NCBI GenBank assembly: GCA_042089915.1
Contig: JBELJZ010000005.1
Coordinates: forward strand, 1 to 64,000
Source: UBA8752 sp002172485
GTDB lineage: Bacteria > Bacteroidota > Bacteroidia > Flavobacteriales_D > Sanyastnellaceae
Length of the DNA: 64,000 nt
Reading direction: 5' to 3'
Shown: piece after piece, positions 7,930 through 16,476 of the stretch
How positions within the stretch are numbered: position 1 is the first letter of the stretch
Layout: every line of letters begins with the position of its first letter
Translations under genes and position numbers: made by a program
Notes under the pieces: model-generated
The model's input: only the letters and a program-made list of their open reading frames with translations
Databases searched by the model: none
Told to the model about the DNA's origin: nothing

Positions 7930-7937
7930 GTAAGATA
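7930..7937 (-). promoter_or_regulatory. candidate -7 element of the aromatic operon leader
   Basis: TATCTTAC on the minus strand resembles the Bacteroidota -7 consensus TAnnTTTG and lies three bases before the leader-peptide ATG. No convincing -33 TTTG was found. Confidence 0.5.
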
Positions 7938-8101
7938 CAACACATGCGCATCATTTCTGGTACGCTGTTTCAGTCCTGCAATCACGCCATCTAGCCCACT
8001 CCTGACTGGAACAGGGGGACGGAATCACTTGATGAAAACGGGCTACCTTGATTGGAGCCTCACGAAAATCTCTGGATCCAGCGTTTCATTCCCATTGCCC
8101 C

Positions 8102-10807
8102 ATGATGCGACTCGCCTTTTTGCCTCTTGCCCTGTTTGTTTTCTGCTTGATTTTGCCCCACCGTTTCCTCGGACAGGGGGCCATGGGCCTCGTCGCCCTT
8201 GGGGACGTGACGCACACCGCCCAACAGGACGGACCGTGGAGCGATGCCGCCACGTGGGGCGGTGAATTGCCCGGCACCGGAGCCCGCGTGCACATCCCCC
8301 TTGGGGTGGCCGTCGAGGTCGACGGCGAGCTGACGGCCGACCTCAAAACCCTGCGGCTGAACGGGACCCTGTCGTTTCGAACGGATGTGGACACCGAGCT
8401 CCGCGTCGAAACCGTGGTCGGTCTGATGGGCAGCCACCTGATCCTGGGCAGTCCCGGCGACCCGGTTGCAGCGGATGTCACCGCCCGCCTGACCTTTGTC
8501 GACGACGGCCCCCTCGACCTCAGTGCCGACCCCGGCCAACTGGGGAAGGGCGCCATCCTCATGGGGCAGGTCACGGCGCGGGGTGCTTCCAAATCCCCCT
8601 TCCACGCCCTCGCGTCAGGCGTGCCGGCCGGCAGCGCGGAGGTGATCCTGTCGGAAGCGCCCACCGGCTGGCAACCCGGCGATGTCGTGGTCCTCACGGG
8701 CACGGACCGGGAAGACCCCACCTCCGACGAAGTCCGGACCATCATGGCCCTGAGCGGGGCCACCGTCACCCTGGACGCTCCCCTGTCGGCCAGTCACATC
8801 GCCCCGCGGTCGGGTTTGGCCGTCCACATGGCCAACCTCTCCCGCAACGTCATCCTCGCCTCGGACAACCCCGAGATCGACCGCCGCGGTCACGTGATGT
8901 TCATGCACACGCACGCCGTGGATGTGCGCCACGTCCGGTTCCACCAGCTCGGAAGGACCAACAAACGGGTCCAGCTCGACGATTGGATCTTCCCCAACCT
9001 CATCGCCGACGAATACGAAGCGGGTGACAACACCAACATCCGCGGACGCTACTCTTGCCACTTCCACCGGGGCGGCGTCGACCCCACGGCCGGTGCGCCG
9101 GCCCGCATCGAGGGCTGCATCGCCGAAGACGATCCGGGCTGGGCCTTTGTGAACCACAGCTCCTTCGTCGACTTCGTCGACAACGTCAGCTACAACGTGG
9201 TCGGGGGCGCCTTCCAAACCGAATCGGGCGACGAGATCGGCAGCTTCGTCGGCAACCTCGCGGTGCGCACGGTGAACCCGGATTTCCCCATCCTCGACCC
9301 CGAAACCGAACCGGTGGACATCCGGGAAATCACGCAGGACTTTGCCTTCCAGGGCGACGGATTCTGGTTCCACGGCGGTGGTGTGGCGGTGCGGGACAAC
9401 ATCGCCAGCGGATGTTCCGGCCACGGCTTCATCTATTGGACCGAAGGCTTGCGCGAAGTGGGCACCGAATTCGACCTGCAGAACATGTTCAAGGTGGCCA
9501 ACATCCCCAACGGCGACCTGCTGCCCGGCCTGGACAACATCCAGAGCTGGTGGATTCCCCTGGCAGAATTCAAGGGCAACACAGCCTACTCGGTGAGCAA
9601 GGGTCTGGCGGCCTATTACGTCCACGCCACGCTGTTTGAGGACATCACGCAGCTGACGGACGATTACCTCGCCACCGTCCACTCCACCTTCGAGAACCTG
9701 ACCCTGTGGAACGTGCGGAAATACGGCATCGAGCTGCAGAACTGCGAGCGGTTCACCTTCCGCAACCTCGACCTGTGGAACGACGGCGGGGCAGACGCGG
9801 TCGGCATCCTCAACACCATCACGGTCGCGCGGGAAAGCCGATGGGAACAATGCGACGTCGCCGGGTTCAACATCGGCATGGTGCCCCCGACCCAAGGCGA
9901 CATCACGGTCTGTGGTGGGACCTTCAGCAACCTCACCGACTTCGCGCTGATTCCGCCCCAGCGCGACTCGCGGGCGCCCGGCTGGGACCGCGACCTCCAT
10001 TTCGACGGCGTCGCCTTTGCCCCCTCGCCCCTGTTTCCCGCCAATGAGGTTGTCCATTATGACCTCCTCGGGGGCGCGACGCTGGCCGGCGAGGTGCCCC
10101 TGGCCGAAGCCGAATTCCAAGTCAAGCTGTTTCCCATCCCGGACCGCATCCGCGTGACGTCCGATGCCCTCCCCGGCATGCGGCTCTTCTACGCCGAACA
10201 GGACGCCGACTTCGTGCCCATCACCGCCGCCAACCTCGGCGAGGCTTACGGCCCGTACGCCGCGGCCGTGGAGGACCAGAGCAATGCGGACCTCATGTCG
10301 GCCCACGGCATCGCCTTTGCCGGCGCCCTCCTTCCCGACGATGCCACCGAACACCCCCACGTGGCGGGCGGACTCGTCAGCGCGTCAGACCCCGTGATGA
10401 ACCTGCCGGCCTGCCACTTCCTTCGCGAACCGCTGCTCGAAGCGGATGCGTACGATGGATTTGACTTCTATGCGTGCTGGGACGCGGACGTCCCCACATC
10501 CGGTGTCACCGTTCCCACCGAACACGACTGTGCGCAGACCCCGGTGCCCATTCCCGGCTGCACGGACCCTTCGGCCTGCAACTACGCCCCCCTCGCGACC
10601 ACCAACGATGGCACGTGCGAATACAGCAGCTGCGCGTGCCCTGCGGACCTCGATGCAGACGGTTTGATTGCCGTGAGCGATGTGCTCATCGTGCTCGGCG
10701 ACTTCGGCTGTGCCTCGGCCTGCTTTGCCGACACCGATGGCGATGGCCTCGTCGGGGTGTCGGACATCCTGGTCGTGCTGGCGGAGTTCGGGCTGATCTG
10801 TTCCTGA
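8102..10807 (+). CDS. secreted G8-domain, parallel beta-helix protein with dockerin-like C-terminus
   Basis: The 901-residue protein has a signal peptide (about 1-25), then a G8 domain (about 40-140) with WSDAATWGGELPG and the alternating strands seen in CEMIP and TMEM2. A right-handed beta-helix region (about 230-640) is rich in Asn and Gly turns. A Cys-rich GCTDPSACNYAPLAT repeat sits near residue 817. The last 56 residues form two dockerin-like calcium loops (DLDADGLIAVSDVL and DTDGDGLVGVSDIL). G8/beta-helix proteins act on or bind polysaccharides; eukaryotic relatives degrade hyaluronan. There is no T9SS C-terminal domain. The start at 8102 gives the signal peptide; a bidirectional terminator follows the stop. 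Confidence 0.85.
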   Translation: MMRLAFLPLALFVFCLILPHRFLGQGAMGLVALGDVTHTAQQDGPWSDAATWGGELPGTGARVHIPLGVAVEVDGELTADLKTLRLNGTLSFRTDVDTELRVETVVGLMGSHLILGSPGDPVAADVTARLTFVDDGPLDLSADPGQLGKGAILMGQVTARGASKSPFHALASGVPAGSAEVILSEAPTGWQPGDVVVLTGTDREDPTSDEVRTIMALSGATVTLDAPLSASHIAPRSGLAVHMANLSRNVILASDNPEIDRRGHVMFMHTHAVDVRHVRFHQLGRTNKRVQLDDWIFPNLIADEYEAGDNTNIRGRYSCHFHRGGVDPTAGAPARIEGCIAEDDPGWAFVNHSSFVDFVDNVSYNVVGGAFQTESGDEIGSFVGNLAVRTVNPDFPILDPETEPVDIREITQDFAFQGDGFWFHGGGVAVRDNIASGCSGHGFIYWTEGLREVGTEFDLQNMFKVANIPNGDLLPGLDNIQSWWIPLAEFKGNTAYSVSKGLAAYYVHATLFEDITQLTDDYLATVHSTFENLTLWNVRKYGIELQNCERFTFRNLDLWNDGGADAVGILNTITVARESRWEQCDVAGFNIGMVPPTQGDITVCGGTFSNLTDFALIPPQRDSRAPGWDRDLHFDGVAFAPSPLFPANEVVHYDLLGGATLAGEVPLAEAEFQVKLFPIPDRIRVTSDALPGMRLFYAEQDADFVPITAANLGEAYGPYAAAVEDQSNADLMSAHGIAFAGALLPDDATEHPHVAGGLVSASDPVMNLPACHFLREPLLEADAYDGFDFYACWDADVPTSGVTVPTEHDCAQTPVPIPGCTDPSACNYAPLATTNDGTCEYSSCACPADLDADGLIAVSDVLIVLGDFGCASACFADTDGDGLVGVSDILVVLAEFGLICS

Positions 10808-10815
10808 CGCGCCAC

Positions 10816-10850
10816 GAAAAAAGCCGGCCCTCGCGGACCGGCTTTTCTTC
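10816..10850. terminator. bidirectional intrinsic terminator
   Basis: AAAAGCCGG pairs with CCGGCTTTT around a ten-base loop. There are A residues on one side and T residues on the other, so it can end both the G8-protein transcript and the convergent NTF2-like lipoprotein gene. Confidence 0.85.
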
Positions 10851-10870
10851 TTGAGCATCCCCCGATGGAT

Positions 10871-11392
10871 TCACTCTGCCGGAGTGGTCGCAGGATCTGG
10901 GGTTTCAGCGGGCATCATGGAGGCGACCAGATTGGAGAAGCCCCCGGCATCGTAGAACGTGCCGGCCTGGTGGACTTTGCCTTCTTCGAAGTTCCAGTAA
11001 TGGTAGGCCTTGAGCACGCCCGGGAAGGGCTCTCCGGTCGGCTTGAATTTGGAGTCCCACTGGATGTAGGCGCGAACGCTGCCGTCGGGCTGCATCTGGA
11101 GGGTGTCCACGCCGGGCAAAAAGATGCCATCGTAGGTGATGTCCTCAGAAATGGCGTGGAGGCCAGCATAGAACTCGGCGGCCTCGTCCACGCCGAGGGG
11201 ATCCGATCCGTGCTCGGCGGCGTGGATCACGGCATCCTCAGCGAAGTAGGACTTCCAAGCATCGTAGTCGCCGTCGCAGTGGGCCTGGCAAATGGCCTTG
11301 GCGGACTTCAGGTTGGCGGCATACTCCGGATTGGGTGCGGAGGTGGCGCAGGCCGTCAGCAGAACGACCGGCAGGAAATACAGGAATTTCAT
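10871..11392 (-). CDS. NTF2-like (SnoaL-type) lipoprotein
   Basis: The 173-residue product has a lipobox (LLTAC, Cys15) and then one NTF2-like domain. An N-terminal helix precedes DGDYDAWKSYFAEDAVIH, the usual helix-turn with the Asp-Ala-Val strand of SnoaL/ketosteroid-isomerase-like proteins, and curved strands follow to about residue 155. The Pro/Thr-rich tail is probably disordered. A second NTF2-like lipoprotein lies nearby at 12349-12840. The protein likely sits on a membrane facing the periplasm; ligand or reaction is unknown. It follows the FISUMP lipoprotein gene by 36 bases on the same strand. Confidence 0.78.
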   Translation of the reverse strand: MKFLYFLPVVLLTACATSAPNPEYAANLKSAKAICQAHCDGDYDAWKSYFAEDAVIHAAEHGSDPLGVDEAAEFYAGLHAISEDITYDGIFLPGVDTLQMQPDGSVRAYIQWDSKFKPTGEPFPGVLKAYHYWNFEEGKVHQAGTFYDAGGFSNLVASMMPAETPDPATTPAE

Positions 11393-11428
11393 GGTGCAAG
11401 GTGTTGGTTGGGTTGGGGATGCTGTCGA

Positions 11429-12226
11429 TCAGTCTTTCACGCAGCGGATGCTGTGGCCGGACACGGGCCAATAGGCTTGACGGCTCATTTGGTCTCCGTC
11501 ATATCCGAGGACCCGCAGATACATCGCCGAGTAATTGTTGTTCCAGCTCGAGCTGGAATAATGGGCGATATTGTTGATGTTGTAGTAGTTGCCGTCCGGC
11601 CAGCAAATGCCCGCTGGCGTAGCGTTGAAGCCGTAGAGGTCGGTTCCGTTGCCGTTGGCATTCCAGCCTGAAGTCGACTTGAGGACGTCGGCCATCGTAG
11701 CCGCATGGCCTTCCCCCACGAGGAAGACCTCGAGATTCATCCAGTCGACCTCCGATGGCACGTGCCATCCGCTCGGGCAAATGCCCCCGTGCTCTTCGTC
11801 CACGGTGGCATACCCGTTGTACAGATACCCTCGTGTGTCGACGTAAGCAGAGTTGTTGTTGTATTGGGTGCGCGCCGCGGAGATGAGGTCCGGGAAGGCG
11901 CTTCCGGACTCGAGGGGAATCTCGGTGCTGTCCTGGAAAACCGTCGTCCGCAGGTTCTCGGCGAACCAGCACTGGGAGCCAATGGCCACAACAGCATAGT
12001 CGTACCCGTCCATGGAAACGAAGTCCTCACATTCGGCGGTGACGATGCCTCCACCACCCTCTCCGGAACCGGAGGTGTCGTAGGTGCAACTCCCGTCATC
12101 GGTGGTCGCGTCCGCGTCGTAGTTCAAAGCGGTGGGATCAGTGCAGCCTTGTTCGTCGCGGTTGCAGGCGGTGACCATCAGGCATGCGCAAAGCATGGCC
12201 GTGGCTCGGGTCAAGTTGATTTGCAT
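11429..12226 (-). CDS. lipoprotein with GCTDP repeat and FISUMP (major paralogous) domain
   Basis: The 265-residue protein has a lipobox (MVTAC, Cys21), followed at once by one Cys-rich repeat (GCTDPTALNYDADATTDDGSC) and a Gly/Ser linker. The FISUMP-type domain spans about 65-265. It shows the family's DGYDYAVVAIGSQCWFAENL start, the ICPSGWHVPSEVDW core and the final HSIRCVKD. Such domains occur in many surface proteins of Bacteroidota and Fibrobacter; their binding target is unknown. A TACATTCA element lies four bases before the ATG, divergent from the promoter of the gene at 12349. Confidence 0.9.
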   Translation of the reverse strand: MQINLTRATAMLCACLMVTACNRDEQGCTDPTALNYDADATTDDGSCTYDTSGSGEGGGGIVTAECEDFVSMDGYDYAVVAIGSQCWFAENLRTTVFQDSTEIPLESGSAFPDLISAARTQYNNNSAYVDTRGYLYNGYATVDEEHGGICPSGWHVPSEVDWMNLEVFLVGEGHAATMADVLKSTSGWNANGNGTDLYGFNATPAGICWPDGNYYNINNIAHYSSSSWNNNYSAMYLRVLGYDGDQMSRQAYWPVSGHSIRCVKD

Positions 12227-12230
12227 GCCC

Positions 12231-12238
12231 TGAATGTA
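12231..12238 (-). promoter_or_regulatory. candidate -7 element of the FISUMP lipoprotein gene
   Basis: TACATTCA on the minus strand fits TAnnTTnn and lies four bases before the start codon at 12226. Confidence 0.5.
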
Positions 12239-12336
12239 AGAAACCTCCTACTCTTCTCATCCGGCAATCTGATAAGTCCAACCATTAATCCGTTGAAAAT
12301 CAGAAGGCATTCTGTAAATCAGGGCTTTCCTGTGAA

Positions 12337-12344
12337 TACATTGC
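12337..12344 (+). promoter_or_regulatory. candidate -7 element of the NTF2-like lipoprotein gene
   Basis: TACATTGC lies four bases before the ATG at 12349 and is divergent from the element at 12231-12238. Confidence 0.5.
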
Positions 12345-12348
12345 TCGC

Positions 12349-12840
12349 ATGAGACTTCTTGCCATTGCCTGCCTCGCCGCCACCCTGCTCGGCGCCTGCA
12401 CCCCCGCCCCCGTTTCCGAACCTGTCGTTTGTGCCAACGGCTTCGCGCCCACCGGCAAGCCGGTGACCATGGGCAGCGAATCCTCCATCGACCTGGTCAA
12501 GGCCATTGATGTCGAGTGGGCCAAGCTCGACATGGAGGCCATGCGCCGGTTCTACTCCGACACGTGTCGCTTCGAGTGGAACGACGGCGATCAATTCCAG
12601 GGCTTCGACGCCTTCGCCGCCAAATTGGCGCAGGACACCCTCGACTATTCCTGGACCATGATGTGGGCTTTTGCCGTAGACGACGATCAGGACGAGCCGG
12701 GTGATTGGGTCCATGCCGGGTTCGACGAGGTCGGCACCCTCAACGGGGATACTGTCGAGACCGCCTTCATCGAAGAGTGGTATTTCGTCCTCGAGGGACA
12801 AGTCCACGCCTATTCCAATTCAAAACGCCTGCTGCCCTGA
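12349..12840 (+). CDS. NTF2-like lipoprotein
   Basis: The 163-residue product has a lipobox (LLGAC, Cys17). Its domain starts with a helix (IDLVKAIDVEWAKLDMEAMRRFY), then SDTCRFEW, and later strands carrying the repeated aromatic pattern of NTF2-like proteins. It resembles the lipoprotein at 10871-11392 in layout but not closely in sequence. Function is unknown; these proteins usually bind small ligands or act as immunity or accessory factors. The stop codon runs directly into a decayed TonB C-terminal fragment in another frame. Confidence 0.75.
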   Translation: MRLLAIACLAATLLGACTPAPVSEPVVCANGFAPTGKPVTMGSESSIDLVKAIDVEWAKLDMEAMRRFYSDTCRFEWNDGDQFQGFDAFAAKLAQDTLDYSWTMMWAFAVDDDQDEPGDWVHAGFDEVGTLNGDTVETAFIEEWYFVLEGQVHAYSNSKRLLP

Positions 12841-12842
12841 GC

Positions 12843-13118
12843 CTGAAGGTGCCCAGTTGGCCCGGATGTGAAAGCGAATCGGAGACCGCGGCGCAGGCCT
12901 GCACCGACAAGGGTGTGATGCGCCATGTGGTGAAGGAGACCAAGTACCCTGGCAAAGCCCGACGCTAGGGCATCCAAGGGCAGGTCATCGTCCGGTTCGT
13001 GGTCGAGCGCGACGGCTCGGTGGGCGACATCAAGTTGGTCCGCCCGGTGCATCCCCTGCTCGATTCGAAAGCGGTGCGGGTGAGCTACAAACTGCCGCTC
13101 AACTTCGCACTGAACTGA
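12843..13118 (+). pseudogene. decayed TonB C-terminal domain fragment
   Basis: One frame reads VPSWPGCESE near 12849, then ETKYPGKARR, a TAG stop at 12966-12968, and GIQGQVIVRFVVERDGSVGD, ending in VSYKLPLNFALN at 13118. This is the typical energy-transducer TonB C-terminus of Bacteroidota, with two lesions. A stop replaces the residue before GIQG, and about 20 residues that normally lie between the DxKAVR and VSYKLPINF segments are missing. The N-terminal transmembrane and Pro-rich parts are absent. It ends exactly where the convergent DEAD-box gene ends. Confidence 0.8.
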
Positions 13119-14816
13119 TCACCACTTCTTCTTGTAGCCGCCCTTCTTCGGGCCACCGGGGCCTTTCTTGAATCCGCCGGGCTTGCCCTTTTTGTAGCCG
13201 CTCTTCTTGGCGCCACCGCTGAAGCTTTTGCGGTATCCGCCGCTGCCTTCGCGCGGCTTGAACTCGCCGTCACCGGTGTTGAAGCCGTCGTCGTCCCAGG
13301 TGGGCTTCTTCTTATAGCCTCCGGACTTGTACCCCCCGGATTTGTAGCCGCCCTTCTTGTAGCCCCCTTGGCCGTAACCGTCCTTCTTGTAGCCCCCTTT
13401 CTTGTACGGCTTCTTGAATCCGCCGGCTGACGTGCCGCCTTTGAAGTTCTTTCCGGCGCCGTCCTTCTTGAAGCCCTTCATGCCCTTGGGACCCCGATCG
13501 TTGAGGTCGGCACGCTGGCCGAGGTTGAGGCGGCTGAGTTCACGGGCCACGAGGCGGGCCACCATCTCCTCCTTGGTCAGGGGACCGAGCAGCAGGTCAA
13601 TCTGCTCCAACAATTCTGGAGGCGGTGCCGCCACATCCTCCTGAGCCACGAGGCCCATGGCCCAGCCGCGCAGGCGGGTCTCGACGATGGCGTCTGCCAA
13701 CGGAATGTCGACGCGGGCAAACTCCACGCCCAACCCCTTCTCGAAGTTGTGAATCTTGTACTTCTCCTTGAACGAGATCAACGACAGGGAGATGCCCTTC
13801 TTTCCGGCGCGGGCCGTGCGGCCGGAGCGGTGCGTGTAATACGCTTGATCGTTGGGAAGGGCGTAATGGAAGACGTGGGTCAGGTCGTTGACGTCGATGC
13901 CCCGGGCCGCCACGTCGGTCGCGATCAACACCTGCAGTTCGCGGCGCTTGAAGCGCATCATGACCCGATCGCGGGCAGCCTGGCTGAGGTCGCCGTGGAT
14001 GGCATCCGCCCGGTGGCCGCCCTTGATGAGGAACTCAGCGAGCTTCTGGGTGTCCATTTTGGTGCGGCAGAAAACGACGCCGTACAACTCGGGGTCGAGG
14101 TCAAGGAAGCGGGTCAGCGCCTCGGCTTTGTCTTTGTAATGAAGGACCGCATACTGGTGCTCGATGTTGGTGTTGACCGTCGTCTTGGGGTCAATGCGAA
14201 CCTCGAACGGATCGGACATGTAGTCCTTGACCATGCGCCGGATTTCCTTGGGCATGGTGGCGGAGAACAGCCAGGTTTGCTTCTCCTCAGGCGTGAAGCT
14301 CAAGATGGTGTCGAGCTCCTCCTTGAAGCCCATGTTGAGCATCTCGTCCGCCTCGTCGAGTACGACGTAGCCGACTTGAGCGAGGTCGATGGCCTTGCGG
14401 TTGACCAGGTCAATCAGGCGACCCGGCGTGGCGATGACCACGTGGCGCGTCTTTTTGAGCGCCTTGATCTGCGTCACAATGTTGGCACCCCCGTAGACCG
14501 CCAGGGTCCGGATGCCCTTTTGCTTCTTGGAGAACAAGGCCAGCTGCTCGGCAATCTGCTGTCCGAGCTCGCGGGTCGGCGCCAGGACAATCGCCTGGGT
14601 GCAGTCCGTCTGAGGGTCGAGCAGGTCCAAGAGCGGCAAGCCGAAGGCCGCCGTCTTGCCGGTGCCGGTCTGGGCGAGGCCAATGAAGTCCGCGTCCCCA
14701 CCGAGCAGGTGCGGGATGGCCTTCTCCTGGATTTCAGTGGGCGTCTCGAAGCCAAGAGAAGCGATGGCGTCGAGGATGGGGGCCGAGAGGCCGAGGTCGG
14801 AAAAGGTGGACAACAC
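13119..14816 (-). CDS. DEAD-box RNA helicase with Gly/Lys/Tyr-rich tail
   Basis: The 565-residue protein has all the DEAD-box motifs: Q motif region (FSDLGLSAPILDAIASLGF), AQTGTGKT, PTREL, TPGR, DEAD, SAT, then the second RecA domain with IATDVAARGIDV and HRSGRTARAG. A DbpA-like segment is not clear, but the region around 385-440 resembles the DeaD/CsdA family. The tail (about 445-565) is a low-complexity run of GYKKGG-like repeats, which in this family binds RNA nonspecifically. It probably unwinds structured RNA in ribosome assembly or cold adaptation. The start is GTG at 14816, since the Q motif begins at once. Confidence 0.93.
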   Translation of the reverse strand: MLSTFSDLGLSAPILDAIASLGFETPTEIQEKAIPHLLGGDADFIGLAQTGTGKTAAFGLPLLDLLDPQTDCTQAIVLAPTRELGQQIAEQLALFSKKQKGIRTLAVYGGANIVTQIKALKKTRHVVIATPGRLIDLVNRKAIDLAQVGYVVLDEADEMLNMGFKEELDTILSFTPEEKQTWLFSATMPKEIRRMVKDYMSDPFEVRIDPKTTVNTNIEHQYAVLHYKDKAEALTRFLDLDPELYGVVFCRTKMDTQKLAEFLIKGGHRADAIHGDLSQAARDRVMMRFKRRELQVLIATDVAARGIDVNDLTHVFHYALPNDQAYYTHRSGRTARAGKKGISLSLISFKEKYKIHNFEKGLGVEFARVDIPLADAIVETRLRGWAMGLVAQEDVAAPPPELLEQIDLLLGPLTKEEMVARLVARELSRLNLGQRADLNDRGPKGMKGFKKDGAGKNFKGGTSAGGFKKPYKKGGYKKDGYGQGGYKKGGYKSGGYKSGGYKKKPTWDDDGFNTGDGEFKPREGSGGYRKSFSGGAKKSGYKKGKPGGFKKGPGGPKKGGYKKKW

Positions 14817-14882
14817 GCGGGAATTGGCCGCAAAGGTCCGACCGGAAGCGGGGATTTCACCCCGGCATCCCGAAAGTTCCCA

Positions 14883-15335
14883 TCACAGGGCCGGGGCCGG
14901 CGTGGAACCCGCGCAGACCGTGAGGTAGTCACGGTGGAGCAAATCGCCTTCCAGACAAGCCAAGGCAGCATTCCACTCGAGGGTCACGGTTCCGGCGTCG
15001 AGGAACATCGTCACGGTTTGGCTGGTCGGATTGTAGACGTAGCGGATCGACTGGGCCGTCTGGACCTCGTCGTACATCGGGTCACTGACCTGATGCCCCA
15101 CACTTTCCGGGGATGGCAAATCGAGGCGCATCCGGGTGCCATCAAGCCATTGGACCGAACCGCAGTAGACCGCGCTGTGGTCGTCGGAATCGAGGCAGGA
15201 CTCGACCGCTTCGTTCCAGGCGAAACCGAGCTCGAGAACAGTGCCTGTGGCAGGCTCCGTGAAGAAGGCTTCCTTGGTGCAGCTGGTCAAGGCCACAGTA
15301 GAAAGGAAGAGGGCAGCGAAGGAGAAATTGCGCAT
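14883..15335 (-). CDS. lipoprotein of unknown function
   Basis: The 150-residue product starts MRNFSFAALFLSTVALTSC, where the lipobox puts the lipid on Cys19; this start is preferred to the in-frame codon at 15359. The mature part is mainly beta, with four further Cys that could form two disulfides. No family was recognised. It is divergent from the DUF1028 gene, with about 60 bases between them. Confidence 0.7.
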   Translation of the reverse strand: MRNFSFAALFLSTVALTSCTKEAFFTEPATGTVLELGFAWNEAVESCLDSDDHSAVYCGSVQWLDGTRMRLDLPSPESVGHQVSDPMYDEVQTAQSIRYVYNPTSQTVTMFLDAGTVTLEWNAALACLEGDLLHRDYLTVCAGSTPAPAL

Positions 15336-15384
15336 CGTGATGGAGGTTGATTGACACATTATACCCCCTTCTCCAACGCAGGGT

Positions 15385-15392
15385 TACATTGC
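15385..15392 (+). promoter_or_regulatory. candidate -7 element of the DUF1028 gene
   Basis: TACATTGC lies three bases before the ATG at 15396. The same eight bases occur four bases before the start at 12349. Confidence 0.5.
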
Positions 15393-15395
15393 CGC

Positions 15396-16412
15396 ATGCG
15401 CTTTTTTCTGACCGTCCTTATTACAGCCTTCATCGGGTCGGCATCGGCCCAGGACACCTTCAGCATCGTCGCCGTCGACCTCGCCACCGGCCAAGTCGGC
15501 AGCGCGGGTGCCACCTGCCTCGACGACAACCAGATCGCGGGAGGGGCCGTCATCATCAGCGATGTGATCCCCGACGTCGGGGCCATCCACACCCAGAGCT
15601 ACTGGATTCCCGCCAACCAGAATGCCGCCCACGATCAGGTGGTCGACAATGGGCTGTCCCCGGAGGAGCTCATGGCGTGGCTCGAAGAGAACGACGCCGA
15701 GAACAATCCCGCCGTGCGCCAATACGGCATGGCCGACCTCGTGTCCGGGGTGGCGCGCGCCGCGGCTTTCACCGGTGACAACTGCATTGATTTCAAAGGC
15801 CACATCGTCGGGGAGAACTACGCCATTCAAGGCAACATCCTGCTCGGTGAGGAGATTCTGACGCAAATGGAAGCCGGCTTTCTGGAGACCGAAGGGGCGT
15901 TGGCGGAAAAGCTCATGGCCGCGCTACAAGGCGCGAATGTGGCCGGGGCCGACACCCGCTGTCTCGAGGAAGGGGTCAGCAGCCGAAGCGCCTTCCTCCG
16001 CGTGGCCTACCCCGGTGATGGCGCCGAAGATTTGACCCTGGACCTCGTCGTGTCATTGACACCCTTCGGCGTGGAGCCCATCGACGTGTTGCAGGCCGAA
16101 TTCAATGCGTGGAACGGCATCAGCTCCACCGTGGAGCTGTATGGAAATGCGCCCCTGCTCATCACGCGGCTGGAAGGTCCTGAGGTGTTGCTCAAGTGGA
16201 GTGGAGACACCCCTGCCGAAATGATCGCCTTCGATGCTGCTGGCGCACGCGTCGGTGCTGTGGACCTCGATGGTCCATGGACCCGATGGGCCTTGCCCGC
16301 CACGGGCACGCTGTTCTTACGCATCGTGAATGCGGAAGGCCAACTCCTCACCACCCTCCAATATGCAGGCGACGTCGCGCCCCCCAACACCCAGCGCGGA
16401 GACCGGGAATGA
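15396..16412 (+). CDS. secreted DUF1028 (Ntn-hydrolase-like) protein
   Basis: The 338-residue protein has a signal peptide ending near SASAQ (residue 19), and then a DUF1028 domain starting DTFSIVAVDLATGQVGSAGA. This family has an Ntn-hydrolase fold, with the mature N-terminus near DTFSIV and the GSAGATC strand typical of it. The domain reaches about residue 235. The last 100 residues are a beta-rich tail that looks like a degenerate T9SS-type or filamentation-like domain. A hydrolase of peptides or amides is likely but the substrate is unknown. The start at 15396 is supported by the signal peptide and the close promoter element. Confidence 0.83.
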   Translation: MRFFLTVLITAFIGSASAQDTFSIVAVDLATGQVGSAGATCLDDNQIAGGAVIISDVIPDVGAIHTQSYWIPANQNAAHDQVVDNGLSPEELMAWLEENDAENNPAVRQYGMADLVSGVARAAAFTGDNCIDFKGHIVGENYAIQGNILLGEEILTQMEAGFLETEGALAEKLMAALQGANVAGADTRCLEEGVSSRSAFLRVAYPGDGAEDLTLDLVVSLTPFGVEPIDVLQAEFNAWNGISSTVELYGNAPLLITRLEGPEVLLKWSGDTPAEMIAFDAAGARVGAVDLDGPWTRWALPATGTLFLRIVNAEGQLLTTLQYAGDVAPPNTQRGDRE

Positions 16413-16476
16413 CCCTGAATGCGCGGGAGCTGAACCAACCCGCCCAAAAAGGGGTAATTTTAATGAAGCTGTTTCC

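Noticed and set aside
7812..7985. N-terminal extension of prephenate dehydratase
   Set aside because: The open frame crosses the attenuator hairpin and adds residues absent from the family; the ATG at 7811 fits.
8615..10360. 581-codon open frame on the minus strand
   Set aside because: Antisense of the G8 protein; composition rich in Val, Gly, Asp and His typical of GC-rich shadow frames.
13290..13420. short spaced repeats resembling a CRISPR array
   Set aside because: The repeats are in frame with the GYKKGG tail of the helicase and there are no unique spacers or cas genes.
13749..15350. 533-codon open frame on the plus strand
   Set aside because: Antisense of the DEAD-box helicase and the next lipoprotein, spanning two real genes and their spacer.
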